NCBI RefSeq assembly: GCF_019175385.1 | Contig: NC_083340.1 | Span: forward strand, 24,626,336 to 24,690,335 | Length of the DNA: 64,000 bases | DNA from: Lycium barbarum | Taxonomy: Eukaryota; Streptophyta; Magnoliopsida; Solanales; Solanaceae | Direction: 5' to 3' | Part shown: piece after piece, positions 35,601 through 47,370 of the stretch | Layout: the number at the start of each line of letters is the position of its first letter | Position numbering within the stretch: position 1 is the first letter of the stretch | The notes under the pieces: generated by a model | Told to the model about the DNA's origin: nothing | The model's database searches: none | What the model saw: the letters and a program-made list of their open reading frames with translations, nothing else | Made by a program: the position numbers and the translations under genes

Positions 35601-37308
35601 TTGAAGTTATAAAACCACTTTAGGTCCAGAACAAAAAGACAAGCGGAGCCATCTAAAGTGATGAAAAGGAATTGAAATACCCAACAAGCTGGGTATTTTC
35701 TATCATGATTACTAGTTCTCTATAAGGATGCAGCCGGGAAATTCGTAGTTTGAGGTTTACAACAGACTTAAACGAGGAAAATGTTTCCTATTCTTTTACT
35801 TTCTCACTTCACTCTTTTTTTTTTTTTTTTTTTGGTTGTTGTTGTGTTCAGCTTACACCAATATAATTATCTGAAATGTCATAGACTCTGGTCTAAAAGT
35901 TCTTATACTCCTGAATACAGTGCAACATCAAATAGCATTTTAGATCGAGCCATTGATAGTGAAGATGCTCAGCATAAGGACATTCTTCGACTTGTAAGTA
36001 CAAATTGTGTTTTGACTTGCCTCCATATGATTGTTGTTTTTGCAGTTTCATCTCATAATTATATTTTACAGGATCACATAGAAGGCTATCATGAGTTATC
36101 TGCAAAGACGAAAGCTTTTTTCTCCGCTGGAGTTGCGAAATGGGATGCCGAGTTCTATGTGAAGATTGATGATGATGTTCATGTCAATTTAGGTACATCT
36201 CTCTTTTTACCTGCCATATTTACCTTCTCTCTTTATGTACCTTACAGTTCCGGATGACTAAAAGCTGATGATTTTCATTGATTTGGAAATTAATAGTTGA
36301 GCGCCATGGTATTGTAGGTACACTAGCTGCAACTCTCGCCAGGCACAGGTTAAAACCCAGGGTGTACATAGGATGCATGAAATCTGGACCAGTTCTTTAT
36401 CAAAAGTAACTTCTTTGAAACTATTCTGGCCAGCTGATGTAAATTTCAGAATTTTTTATTTACTAGAATTACTCTTTGCATTCTTTTCCTTGATAGGAGT
36501 GTGAAGTACCATGAACCTGAGTTTTGGAAATTTGGAGAGACGGGGAATAAGTACTTCCGACATGCAAGTGGACAGATATATGCCCTCTCGAAAGAATTGG
36601 CAACATACATTGCCAACAACAAGTGAGATTGTTGTTCATATATGCTTCCTTAAAGTCTGGCCTAAATGTTTTCGTCATGCTATAGCATTTCTATTTTGAA
36701 CATGTAATGCTAGGATCTTGTTGAATATGCTGTATGCTGATTATAGTTTTGAAATTCTTTTGCGGTTGGTAAACTTTATGCAAATGATAGCAAGGGCACA
36801 TACACTTGAAATAGGGGAAAGTGGACATTCCTTCTCACTCACTAAAGCTATAGCAGATTCAGCTAGATTCGGGATTGCTCCCGTTTCACACTTTCAGTTC
36901 TCTAGTCTAAGTATGATATATATGCTTGTCCATCTAATAGTGAACCGTGGTGATTTTCAGACCTATTCTGCATAAGTATGCAAATGAAGATGTGTCACTC
37001 GGGGCATGGTTGATTGGTCTAGAAGTTGAGCACATTGATGATCGTAGCCTGTGCTGTGGAACTCCGCCAGGTTAGCACTTTCTAAAAATACTGTGTCACA
37101 TATACTACGTATCTTGTAATCTCAGTACCTATGGTCTTCTAATTCCTGTGTTGTGACAGAATGCGAATGGAAAGCACAAGCAGGTAGTGTTTGTGTGGCA
37201 TCATTTGATTGGAGCTGCAGTGGAATTTGCAAATCAGTACAAAGAATCAAGCATGTACACGCTAAATGCAGCGAAAGTCCTGCTACTCTATGGGGTGCTC
37301 TCATTTAG
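32606..37308 (+). CDS. B3GALT7-like: Beta-1,3-galactosyltransferase, GT31 family (11 exons, 395 aa)
   Basis: Exons: 32606-32700, 33053-33161, 33260-33309, 33734-33936, 34022-34085, 35921-35993, 36072-36192, 36318-36405, 36497-36622, 36961-37070, 37160-37308. They sum to 1,188 nt, keep one frame, and every border is GT/AG. The protein is a Golgi type II membrane enzyme: short basic cytosolic tail, signal-anchor about residues 14-30 ([16 protein letters not shown]), stem region (DUF4094-like), then the Galactosyl_T domain. Motifs are RRDSIRETW at 141-149, the metal- and UDP-binding DDD at 231-233 within [11 protein letters not shown], and EDVSLG at 319-324. It closely resembles Arabidopsis B3GALT7/At1g77810-type enzymes, which add galactose to arabinogalactan-protein glycans. 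The exact ortholog is inferred from memory. The start uses the first of two adjacent ATGs; length fits the family. No coding lesion is seen. Confidence 0.93.
33257..33262 (+). promoter_or_regulatory. NAGNAG tandem splice acceptor at exon 3
   Basis: The acceptor reads CAGCAG. Use of the first AG keeps a glutamine codon and use of the second removes it, both in frame, so two protein forms differing by one residue in the stem region are possible. Both exon 3 starts keep the downstream frame. Confidence 0.6.
33378..33603. mobile_element. Stowaway-like MITE inside intron 3 of the galactosyltransferase gene
   Basis: The right end reads GGAGGGAG followed by TA, and its complement CTCCCTCCGTTCACTTTTAC pairs with the left end ATCCATGCATTCACTTTTAC. 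The inner arms share TTCTCGAGAGTCAA. TA dinucleotides flank both ends. Several mismatches in the left terminus show it is old. It does not touch the splice sites. Confidence 0.7.
34086..35920 (+). other. Intron 5 of the galactosyltransferase gene (1.8 kb)
   Basis: The longest intron of the gene, bounded by GTATGA and TACAG. It holds no gene or clear transposon. Near its 3' end a T-run (about 35816-35834) and a GTTGTTGTTG string form a pyrimidine-rich stretch. A 66-codon minus frame inside has no support. Confidence 0.7.
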
Positions 37309-38010
37309 TCATCTTTCTCATTATCAGAAGCTACTCTTCAAACATGGTATCTATCCTGTCAAGAGGGGTAACTTGTGGATCATTTGCAAGGAGGAGACCC
37401 GATGCTACGAGAGAAAATTGCAGAGCTTGCCGGAGAACTTAGAACTGCTGTTTATACATATTGCTTGCTAGAGGCTGTTGACAAAAGTATTAATAGTAGG
37501 AAGGAGTGTAGTCTTCACTAACCATAATTCTATCCAAGATTAGAGCCGACTGGATGTTAGAGCTATTAGATTTGTAATTCCACTGTATGTTGTGGTAAAT
37601 CTTTTTTGTTGAGCTCTTGGTACATTTTTGTTGAGCTCTTGGTACATTCCAAAGAAAATTTTCCTCATTTCCACAAGCTTTCATATCTTATGCACATATA
37701 GAAATTTTTTCATCCAAATTTTGTTCTCTGATTTTGTTCTGACACAATTTAAAAAAATTGAATCTATTTTGATATAAAAGTGGGTTTCATGTGGTACTAT
37801 CTTTTTGACGATAGAATATTTGAAAAGAAGGTGTTGGATTATAAAGGGTATTCATAACATAATTTTCAGATTACTCAAAGATAAAGACATCATAAATTCC
37901 ACGGGTTTTAGATTTATTCATAACATAATTTTCAGATTACTCAAAGATAAAGACATCATAAATTCCACGGGTTTTAGATCTAAATCAATATATCCAATAA
38001 AGCTAGGCGC
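37309..38010 (+). other. 3' flank of the galactosyltransferase gene with two tandem duplications
   Basis: A 23-bp unit containing TGTTGAGCTCTTGGTACAT occurs twice in tandem near 37603-37648, inside the probable 3' UTR. Further on, a 66-bp unit is repeated twice at 37850-37979 with essentially no differences. No canonical polyadenylation signal is decisive. The second duplication lies between the gene and the fold-back element. Confidence 0.65.
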
Positions 38011-38927
38011 GGGCGAATTGCCCTTCTTTTGGGTGGTCTTTAAATTTTGCCCCTCATATTTGAAATCTTTAAATTTTGCCCTTCTGCTAAATCCCATGGG
38101 TTCCAGGTTCGAACCCCCACACAGTCAAAATTTTAAAAAAAAAATCGCAAGGCAGAGTTAAAATTTCGCTATGCCCCCATCGGCATACACTTGTGAAGGA
38201 ATTACCAAAGTTATGCCGGACCCAACATACTATGGGCAGACTTGGCATAAGTATGTTGGGTCCGGCATAACTTTGGTAATTCCTTCACAAGTTTATGTCG
38301 GGTCCGGCATAAAAGTTTGCCCATTAAAAGTATGCCCCCACCGGCATAAACTTGTTAAGGAATTACCAAACTCATACCGGACCCGGCATACTTATGCCTT
38401 ATAGGCAGACTTGGCATAAGTATGCCGGGTCCGGCATAACTTTGGTAATTCCTTCACAAGTTTATGCCAGTGGGGGCATACTTTTAATGGACAAACTTTT
38501 ATAGTATGCCACATAAGGCGGAATTTTCCTTAAGGCATAACTAAAAGTTTGCCTTATAAGGCAAAGTCTATACCTTAAGAAAAAGTTCTGCCTTATGGGG
38601 CATACTTTTGGTAATGCCTTAATTAAAAGTCTGCCCCATAAGGCATAGTTCCTTAAGGAAAAGTTTTGCCCCATAAGGCATAACTAAACTATGCCTTGAG
38701 GAAAAGTTATGCCCCCTCCGGCATAACTTTAGTTTTTCCTTAAGGACTTTATGCGGGATCCGGCATACACTCCCCCCAGTCCTGCCTTGCGAAATTATTT
38801 TTTATTTTATGCCTGAGCGGGAGTTCGAACCCAGAACCTCAGGTATCCAAGCGAAGGGCAAAATTTAAAGACCACAAATATGAGGGGCAAAATTTAAAGA
38901 CCACTCCAAAAGAAGGGCAATCCGTGC
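38011..38927. mobile_element. Fold-back/MITE-like element with nested hairpins (about 0.9 kb)
   Basis: Inverted termini: left ATTGCCCTTCTTTTGGGTGG then TCTTTAAATTTTGCCCCTCA, and the same on the complementary strand at the right end. Each arm also carries a tRNA B-box-like GGTTCGAAC near 38107 and 38824. Inside are two long hairpins: 38190-38231 pairs perfectly with 38250-38291 (42 bp), and 38351-38398 pairs almost perfectly with 38413-38460 (48 bp). Units of GGCATAA/TTATGCC recur throughout. No coding frame is supported. No clear target duplication was found, so its superfamily is open. Confidence 0.7.
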
Positions 38928-39120
38928 AAAAAAAAAATGGGCATAGAAGAGGTGATGTGACATCTCTCTATGACCAGCATTAGTATTTATCTATTTTGTT
39001 AATTTTTTGGCCTTTTACCTCATTTTTTCTGATTAAAAATTAAAATTAACTAAAGATGATCTTTATGACAAACCTTTCCCAATTAACAGTTTCAGCTATA
39101 ATCAACCCACGTAGCAACTA

Positions 39121-39380
39121 CTCCCTCCATTCCAAAATAAGTGTCTCTTTTAGCTCATGCACACTCTTAAAAAATTGCTCACTCCTAGAAAATTAGGAGT
39201 GTTTTATCAACTTACCCCTAATTAATGCTTAGAAAAAGAAAAGTTATTTAATGATTCTTGAAAATAAATAAGGGTAAATTTGAAAGAATAGAATTAATTT
39301 CTTCTTGAAATCCTAAAGTGTCACTTAGTTTGGAACAAAATAAAAAGCCTAAAAGGACACTTATTTTGGAACGGAGGGAG
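39121..39380. mobile_element. Stowaway MITE (260 bp)
   Basis: Perfect-type Stowaway ends: CTCCCTCCATTCCAAAATAA on the left and, read from the other strand, CTCCCTCCGTTCCAAAATAA on the right, flanked by TA at 39119-39120 and 39381-39382. Mariner-type transposases move such elements. It has no coding content. Confidence 0.9.
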
Positions 39381-39382
39381 TA

Positions 39383-42300
39383 CATAACATAACCTTAATG
39401 GTTGCCTTAATGAAAATTCAAAAGTCACACATTTCTGGTTTAACTTTTTGCTTCTGTTTACCTCTTCATTTTCATTCATTATACGTTTTTAAAAGGCCAC
39501 ACATTAAAGTCCCATAAAAGTTAAAATTGAAGTTGTCCATTTGCTTTCCCATTGTTGCCGTTTGCAGTGGAGTACTGTTTGTATTTGTCATATTAAAGTG
39601 TTTTCATTTGCTTTCTCTAAGAATTTCCAATGGCAGACATTTATTATGAGTAAGCACCACAATAATATTGCATTAATTACTGTATTAATGTTGCAAAACT
39701 CTTTCATTACTATAAATATTAAACATTAGGATGACTATTGATCCAACAATCAGCATGCATGTGAAACGAAAAGGTTCTATAAAATTTTGAAAATAAGACA
39801 AGATTAGGATGTGATTCAAAAAAAGTTTCAGAAGAATATCCAGAGAATTACAGGCTATAACAAATAGGTATTTACGAATCTTTTCATTATAAGAAAATTA
39901 TATGCTCTTTCTTTTCAGTTTTTAGTTGGTTGTTGAAAAAATTGTTGAAACCAACTGAAATAAAATGCGAATGTATTTCAGTTGGTGAATTAATCTTATC
40001 CTTTGTAATATACAATTATGGTGCTTGATTTCTAAAGAAAAGACTCAACTGCTTTTGGAGTTACACTACTAATTTATTTGACAAAAGGAAGTTGTGGAAA
40101 GAGTGGATATAATTTTGAATTCAAAACATTAAAATAGATTGTTTAGCACGAAGAAATGACATACTATAATGTACATATGCATAACAAAATATAATTTGTG
40201 TAAGCCGTAGACGACTAAAGAGGAAGAAAATGTGGAGAAAAGGATTAAGAAATATTCCCACAAAAGTGCTATAGGTTTCAATATTAAATAGGTTGTTTTG
40301 TATGAATTTCAGTGAGAATTGACGACGATAATGTTCTGTCAATCAGTAATTAAGAATATTCTCACAAAAATGCTATAGTTTTCAATATTTAATTTTGGGA
40401 TATCAATATGAGGTAAAGTGATGCAAACATTACATGTAATTTATGCTTATTAAGTTTATAAAATGAATATTTTATATCCATTTATCAACGCATTATATAT
40501 TCATGTATTATAATTTTTATGAATTTCTATTTCTTAGTTTATTTTTATTGTCTAGAAAAAAAGAATGACGTTAATTCAATTATATTATCCACCAGCTTAA
40601 TGGAGTAAAAGAATAGAAAATAGTAAATTAAAGAAAATAAATTGAAATGAATTATCTAGACCGTGACTTGTCATATATATAGTTAGTAAGCGATACATTG
40701 GATCGAGAATGTTGTGGAGAATTTGCCACCTGAACAATATTCTTTGAGTAGAGGAAGAAAAAAGGATTTGCAATATATGTAAGGCTTACATCAACCCATT
40801 TTTATATCACCATTTTTTTTCCTTTTTATTATTTAATATTAAATTTTTACTTATTTAAGATCATATGCTCCAATTTATATCATTTTTTTTTAACATTAAA
40901 TTATCTTCATTAAAGGAGTAACGAAAACAATAGTAGAATCATATATGACCATCAAAAGTAGAATTATGTAGTAGGCCTAATTAACATTTTTAAAAGAATT
41001 ATGAGGCTAATTTTGAACGTATTTTTTATTTGCTTTTATGACCACGCGATGCGTGGGCGAGTACACTAGTTCCAATGAAAACAAAATCACAAGGTGGTCT
41101 CTTTCCATCTATCCAATTGTACTGATGGAAGATAGCAAGTATGCTGTAAATTAATCGAAGTACGCAAATTCCACACAATTTTGATTCAAAGTGTGTTCTT
41201 ACTTCTAAATGCGTAAGGTACAACTGATACTCCCTCAGTGTCAAAATACTTGTCATGCTTTAATGGAGAGAGATTCACAAACAACCACTTTTACGTATTT
41301 AAAAATAATTTGCAATTTCAAAACAACTTGAAACTTAATCATTTTTTACGCAAAAATAATATTTGAACAAAAATATATTCAATTTTTATAAGCAGCATAG
41401 ACTTCTACAAGTGAATCTCCAGTATAGTGTGTTGAATTGTAGTTTAGTGAAAATCTTGAAATTCTGAGCAAGCCTTGCTTTAAAAAGAATTTGATCTTAT
41501 AAAAGTATACCACTTAGATTGTATTAGAGTTCAAACCTATATAGATGAAACTCGAGGCATGAATAAGTATTCCTCTAACAATTTTCGTCCATAGTAACTA
41601 ATTTCACTCTTGGCATCTAACAAAATAATTTTCTAATGTTATTTCACTCATTGTACATGGAAAAAATTATTATTTCACTTGTGATACCTGACAAACACTA
41701 TTTACTCTAAGATTACAAACTTAAAAATTAAACACAATTATAACTTGAAACGTAATAAGATTTCTTCGTGAACATTATGACACTGTCATCAATTTTTGAG
41801 TTGCAATAAGTGTAACTAGATGACAATATCTTAGAGTTTCATTTGTAGAATTTGAAACTCTAAGGCACGTGCAAATCATGTCCATCTTTTTTAAATAAAA
41901 TTGTAAGATTCAAATTCCAATACATCCTATAACTATGTATAACACTGATAATTAAGCATCAGAGAACCTGAAGCAAGAATTCAACAACATGAAAAAGAGA
42001 GTACTCTTTCTACCATATTAAAAGAAAAATACTATTCTCATATTCCAAAAAGCACATTTTTACAATATGCAAAGAAAGTACTCTTTTTAGAATTTACAAA
42101 GAAAACACTCCTTTAGGATATGTAAAGAAAGTACTTAAAAATGACTATTATTTGTATCAATAAGTACAAATTCATGGGAACAAGTTCATCTAAACTAAAG
42201 CAGTTAAGAGGGTATTTCATGATATTTGGTTCCATCAGATCTTAAATATCGTCTGGTTATCAAGTTTTAAGCCTTTTTTTAATAGAAAGCTGGAGTCTCT

Positions 42301-43110
42301 TCACCAGTTTACACTCACAATGCCTCTACTATCACCAGAATCATCTAATGGACTTCATCAAAATTCAGAACGAAACACTTGAACAACATGACAGTTAGTA
42401 CTTGTTGGCATGGTTTCTGAAACGTCATTTAATTATAAGCGTACATTCAGTATAGATCATTAACTGCTTCTTATGGTCATTAATTATTTCATACACCCGA
42501 CTGTATAACTCTTCATTTGCAGCAAAAGAGAGCTAGAACCTTAAACAAAACACTCTAATTAGTTATGAGAGCGCTATTAATCATTAGGTAGTCTTCAAAC
42601 ATTTCAACTTTCAAGGTAAGGCAAAGCATGGTTCGAACATATTCATGTCTCAAGTAATACATGGTGCAATTATGGTTCTCCTGACATCTCAATTTGAATT
42701 TTGAAGCCTATAGCCATGGCATTAAACATGAGAGAACAGAGAAAGCCAACTGATATTCATGTAAGCAAACGGACCATTTTTGAACCAAGTTTACTTCAGA
42801 TAGTCTTAAGACTTTAGCCTGTACAAAGAATTCAACCAAAATCTTAAACTAAGCGTTGCTAAAAACGTTAAGGGCATGCATTTTGTGGTTTAGTTGCTTA
42901 AGGACGTAAGGTTGGGTAAGTTATGTTTTTGTGAGAATTCTTGGCAGTTTAAACTAATCCAGAAACAAATTCAAACCACAACTAAGATTATCACTCCAGA
43001 CAAGTGTAGTACTTGACTACTTCAAGTGTTATCCAAAAACAATCTCAGCCAAATAGAAATGTTAACAAAAACAGTTTAGACTCAAACAACCAGTAAACAA
43101 TAAAAACCAG
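39383..43110. other. Long AT-rich intergenic stretch
   Basis: No exon chain, RNA gene or complete transposon is recognised in 3.7 kb. A single Stowaway-like terminus (ACTCCCTCAGTGTCAAAATA) appears near 41230 without a matching partner, probably a truncated MITE. Short open frames here lack family motifs. Confidence 0.45.
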
Positions 43111-43325
43111 TGTTTTAAAAGGCGTTTTTGAGGCGAGCCTCGGGGCGAGTCCCGGGGCGGGGCGTACCAAAAATGCCTCGGGGCGATGGGTCGGGGCGCA
43201 AGTCCCCAAAGGCGTACGCCCAGCAATTTGGGGCGTACGCCCAGGCGTTTGGGGCGAGTTTTTTTTTTGTTTGGGCGTAAGCCTAGGCGTTTGGGGCGAG
43301 TTTTTTTTTGTTGGGGCGTAAGTCC
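43111..43325. repeat. GC-rich GGCG repeat cluster
   Basis: An island of about 210 bp in AT-rich DNA, built from variants of GGGGCGTACGCCCAGG and GGCGTTTGGGGCGAG, with two copies of GTTTGGGGCGAGTTTTTTTT. It begins just after CAGTGTTTTAAAA. Similar GGCG-type strings are a dispersed repeat in plant genomes. No frame on either strand is credible as protein despite being open. Confidence 0.6.
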
Positions 43326-44699
43326 AGAAAACTTCTTCAAACTAAAACGAAATTTGTTAAATAAGTCCTTAGTATAATGCCCAAATTTTCAAAAGTCAAC
43401 ATGTAATTACTCAAATATTTTAAAAAGGAACTGAAACATTAAATTTAAAAGTCAAGACCTTTTTTTATTGCTAGAATGCCTAATATATGTTCTTTTCCAA
43501 TTAATAATACTAATACCAATACAACAAACTCTGACCAATTCCGGTGTTTTCTATGCTAAACCAAAAAAAGAAGATTTACAAACATGATTTGTTACAACTA
43601 TTCTCACCAAGACTTTACCTAGCAACTAAGTAAAGACAAAGGGAATCCCCTTTTCTACTACCCCAACTTTCACAACAGTTTTAGCATATAACTGATGAGC
43701 TTAAAGAAAACCATTCATGCTGTCACTAACTGAAGGCTTCCAAATATTAATTTAGATGCTAGAAATCAATTTTTCAGAATGAACTAACAGGATACCTTCA
43801 ACCAATGGCTTTCAAAGCAAGAACATGACAGGTTAACATCATTTATTTCAACATGGTTCATCTTAATGGGAAAGGAACAGCTTTCCAGTTATCAAATTTG
43901 AGCACGTAAGACAATGAAAACCAAACAACTATAGAATACATTATGTTCAAATGATCTTAGCAAACTCTATCCCTTAAGACTTGCAAATTCATATTCAAGT
44001 TAATTGCATCTTGACTCTCAATAAGATTATAGCAAAAACAGTCCTTTAAGAAAGATAAAAAGAGCATTTAAGGCGAGCGATGCAGTCAAACTAATATCAA
44101 CTAAGTCGAATCCACATTTACTCTAAATGTCCTTATTGTATTTTAACCTCTACATACTGATTTCGTCGAACAAGAATAAACACGGAATCAAATATCCCCT
44201 TTAAGGCTTTAACAGAAAACTAAACGAGGAAACAGGATTTTTAGGTTCTAATATACACTTACACAGAAAACCAGATGAATTTTGGAGCTAACTGTGGAGT
44301 TTTAGATTGGGGAATTGACGTTTTGCTACAAGTACTACAAAGTATTGGATACCAATGCAAAATTAGATTAAAGTGATTCATCTTAATCTGAAATTTCATT
44401 CTTTTTTCTACTAAATTAATGGAATTTTGGAAAGGCATCCAGCTATTTTGTCAACCTGATCAAATGTAAGCATAAATACTGCAGAATGTACAATTCAAAG
44501 TAACCTTAAATTACCAAAGTTCCCTAGGTCGTACCATTCAACCGGAACTCCCCATTTCTAACTACTCAGATCCTCAATAGTTATCTATCTTCGTTACTCA
44601 TAGAAGATCGTCTGTCCTTCTGTATACTCTTAACTTGTCGATTTCTTGTTAAGTGTAAGAACTACTTCACATGATTCAGGTTCTATAAGAAGTAGGAAC
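43326..44699. other. Unassigned intergenic sequence
   Basis: AT-rich DNA with no supported gene. It could be intron or flank of a minus-strand transcript, but no convincing exon was found. Confidence 0.35.
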
Positions 44700-44935
44700 A
44701 CATTTCATATGGTTCCAGGGGTACGTGAATTTGTTTATAATGACCGAGAAATACATCGAAAGGCGACCCTTTGGCCAACCAAAGCTTTCGGAACTCGGGG
44801 TGATGGGCCCGCCCTCTACCCTTCTCCACTTAAATACCAGAGTTCGTTCGCTTGGCAGAGGGCTCAAACCTATGACCTAAGACACAAGTCACTCAACATT
44901 TGCCAATTGAGCTAACTCTTGGGAGCAAGGGCGCC
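44700..44935 (-). mobile_element. tRNA-derived SINE, second family
   Basis: On the minus strand the head has an A-box-like TTAGCTCAATTGGCA near 44915 and a B-box-like GGTTTGAGCCC near 44865, 40-50 bp apart as in a tRNA, followed by an unrelated body. No A-tail or target duplication was found, so limits are approximate. The boxes are imperfect and the fold is not a tRNA. Confidence 0.6.
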
Positions 44936-45450
44936 ATGACGTGGCAAGAACCTGAGAATCCAAACCAAATGGACATAGAAATTGATTCCTATACCTAGTT
45001 CAGACTTCAAAGCCCTATAAGAGTGCAAGCACTAAAAAAAGTATAGGAGTCCAAGCCTCCCTCTTTTTTACCTCAAAAGTGGAGGCAGTTAGCAGTTAGC
45101 ATTTAGCAATACAACTGAGATTATTAGAGGCAGTTACCAAAATACTTGGGTATTTAAGTTAAGAGAAAGGAGAACTTCCTTAAAGCTACACATTGGATAA
45201 TTTACTCTCCTGGTTCTGATTTGGGTTAGTAGAACAATTGCTCCACACTTGTAACTTCAGCTTTTTTATTCTTTACTCTGGAAGAAACCTGAATCCAAAT
45301 TAAGCAGAACATCTTCTTTGTCCCATTAACCTTTTTACTTTATTTAATTTATTACTACAACCACAAGTAAAATGTCAAATTCTACATCCACTATATTCTT
45401 AGCATGTCATTAGTTTAAGTCAATTTCTTTGGACTATAACAGGCCTTTGA

Positions 45451-46271
45451 CTATGCTTGCCTTAATAACCTAAATTGAGTAACAGAAGAAGAAGTTGATT
45501 TCGCCTTAGGTGCTGCAAGAAACACATGCAACCCAATGAATGACATTCGGCATACTTTTGACCAGTTTACACAAAAAGATAACCAGAATGATAGAAATCT
45601 GACGCAACAGACACAAAATCTCCCTAAACGATGCCATATTTGGAAAAGAATTTTCAAGAATCAGATGAACAAGGCCAAACACCAGACAATCCGTTTCCCC
45701 TACTTTCTGCATCCCCAGTAAATAAAGCAACAAGAAGGCCAACAGCTCACACTATCGACTCTCCGTCACCCACTATTAGACTTTTGGAACTCAAAAATTT
45801 AGAGTCATTTTATGTATAATGTATTTCGCCTGAACTTAATGGGAAGAGGAACAAGTTCAAGGCAACAGGTCATAATTTGGCCTTTCATGCAGATATGCCA
45901 AAGCAACGATGCGAAGCACATTTTCAAATCCTGATTCAATAGTATATTACCCAATTCGACTTTCAGGAACACAAATTCAACTTTAAAATCCAGAAAACAA
46001 GTTAAAACTGTCTAAATTTAAAGAAAATATCTAAAAGAAATTGAACAGAACCCCACCAAATTTTATTCTCAAGCACAGGAAGCTAATAACAGCACGTTTT
46101 CATCTTCAGACCATATTGGAAGGGTGATGCAAAAGGGAAATTCACAGTCAGAGCACGTTATAAACATCAAAGTGACTTACCTGCCAGCATCTCCTTTTGG
46201 CCATGAAGTGTATCCGGAGGAACATAGCACCTTTAAAGGTGGGATGCTTCAGTCGGTTGGTTGCTCAGGCA
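45451..46271 (-). other. Candidate spliced transcript of unknown function
   Basis: On the minus strand a strong donor, GGCAG|GTAAGT, at 46181/46180 faces a strong acceptor, TTTCTTGCAG, before 45512, giving a 668-bp intron. Joining them keeps a frame around the junction (KEMLA then APKAKSTSSSVTQFRLLRQA, stop at 45451-45453). Upstream of the donor that frame is closed by a TAA about 55 bp away, so a further 5' exon or a non-coding transcript would be needed. A short upstream ORF (MLPEQPTD) is also present. Not recognised. Confidence 0.3.
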
Positions 46272-46944
46272 GCATGTTTAATGCATGAAAACCTCCAAAA
46301 GAGGGAGGTCAATATCTGCAGAAGATAGCGGCGGACCCAATTTTTTTCAAATTATGGGTGCCAAACTACTTTTAATCTGGAATTGCTACTGAGATAGGGT
46401 GCCAAGACAAAATATTTGTAAGCATTACCAGTTTCTCAGTATAAATAATAGGTTTTGGCTCCAAAATGAAAGGATTGATCCCACCTTTGAAAGAGTGGCT
46501 TTGTTCTGTCAATACAGCTTATCGAGTTATCAAGCTGAACTGCCTTTTGTAAGGAGCTCGAATCGTTCGTTTACTCTAAGTCTTATTGGTGCAGTCAGTT
46601 ATGATATACTCTACTTCTTCTTTAGCAGGTTTATCTACAACATCTCGTTGGTGACCTCGTGGGCACGTTTCTCTCTGGGGAGGTTTGGCCTAATCAAAGT
46701 CAATTGACTCACATGGAATACGGGTACTTGAGCATTGAGTGCCAGCCTCGCCAAGCTATTGCAAATATATATATCTTCTACTGTTTCCTTTTTTTTTTCT
46801 TTTTTTTTTTTGTATGTGTGTAACATGGCTATTGCACATGATACAGAATCTTGGGCTCTTTACACTTGTAGCAATGATAATCTGCTCCCTATGTATATAC
46901 CTTTATAGAACTTTCTTGTTGCTGGATTTTCAATGAAATACCTT
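46272..46944. other. Unassigned intergenic sequence
   Basis: Short open frames only; none has a family motif. A stretch near 46330-46400 (GGCGGACCCAATTTTTTTCA) resembles the start of the hAT-type repeat at 1447, probably a truncated relative. Confidence 0.35.
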
Positions 46945-47076
46945 CAACAATACAACAACAACATACCCAGTGAAATCCCACAATGTGGGGTCTGGGAGGG
47001 TAAAGTATACGCAGACCTTACCCCTGCCTTGGAAGGTAGAGGTTGTTTCCGAAAGACCCTCGGCTCAAGAGAAAGC
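46945..47076 (-). mobile_element. Au-type SINE, copy 2
   Basis: On the minus strand: GAGCCGAGGGTCTTTCGGAAA, then GGGGTAAGGTCTGCGTATAC, CCAGACCCCACATTGTGGG and a GTTGTTGTTGTA 3' end. A 9-bp duplication, AAATACCTT, flanks it at 46936-46944 and 47077-47085. It is closer to the family consensus than copy 1 at 21390, so probably younger. Confidence 0.88.
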
Positions 47077-47370
47077 AAATACCTTTAGCAATCAAAAAAC
47101 AAAAGAATAGGAAGCTCATATTCATGTCTTGATTAGATAATAGATTACCCTATTAAAATTTCAAGAACCCAAATTCTCAAAAACAAAAAATCAAGAATAA
47201 CTAAAGTTGACCAGCATTAATCAAAAGTGAAATTGTATTAAAAAAGGGACCAAGGGGTTACCACCCTAGTACAAATTGAAGCACAAATATATCCAGTCTA
47301 TAACAAAATATACAAACCAAATTGCCCCATTCAAAGAACACTAAATGTTCCCAAACATAAAATTGAAATC

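Noticed and set aside
43062..43377. Arginine-rich frames on both strands of the GC-rich cluster
   Set aside because: Both strands are open because of short GGCG repeats. There is no family motif.
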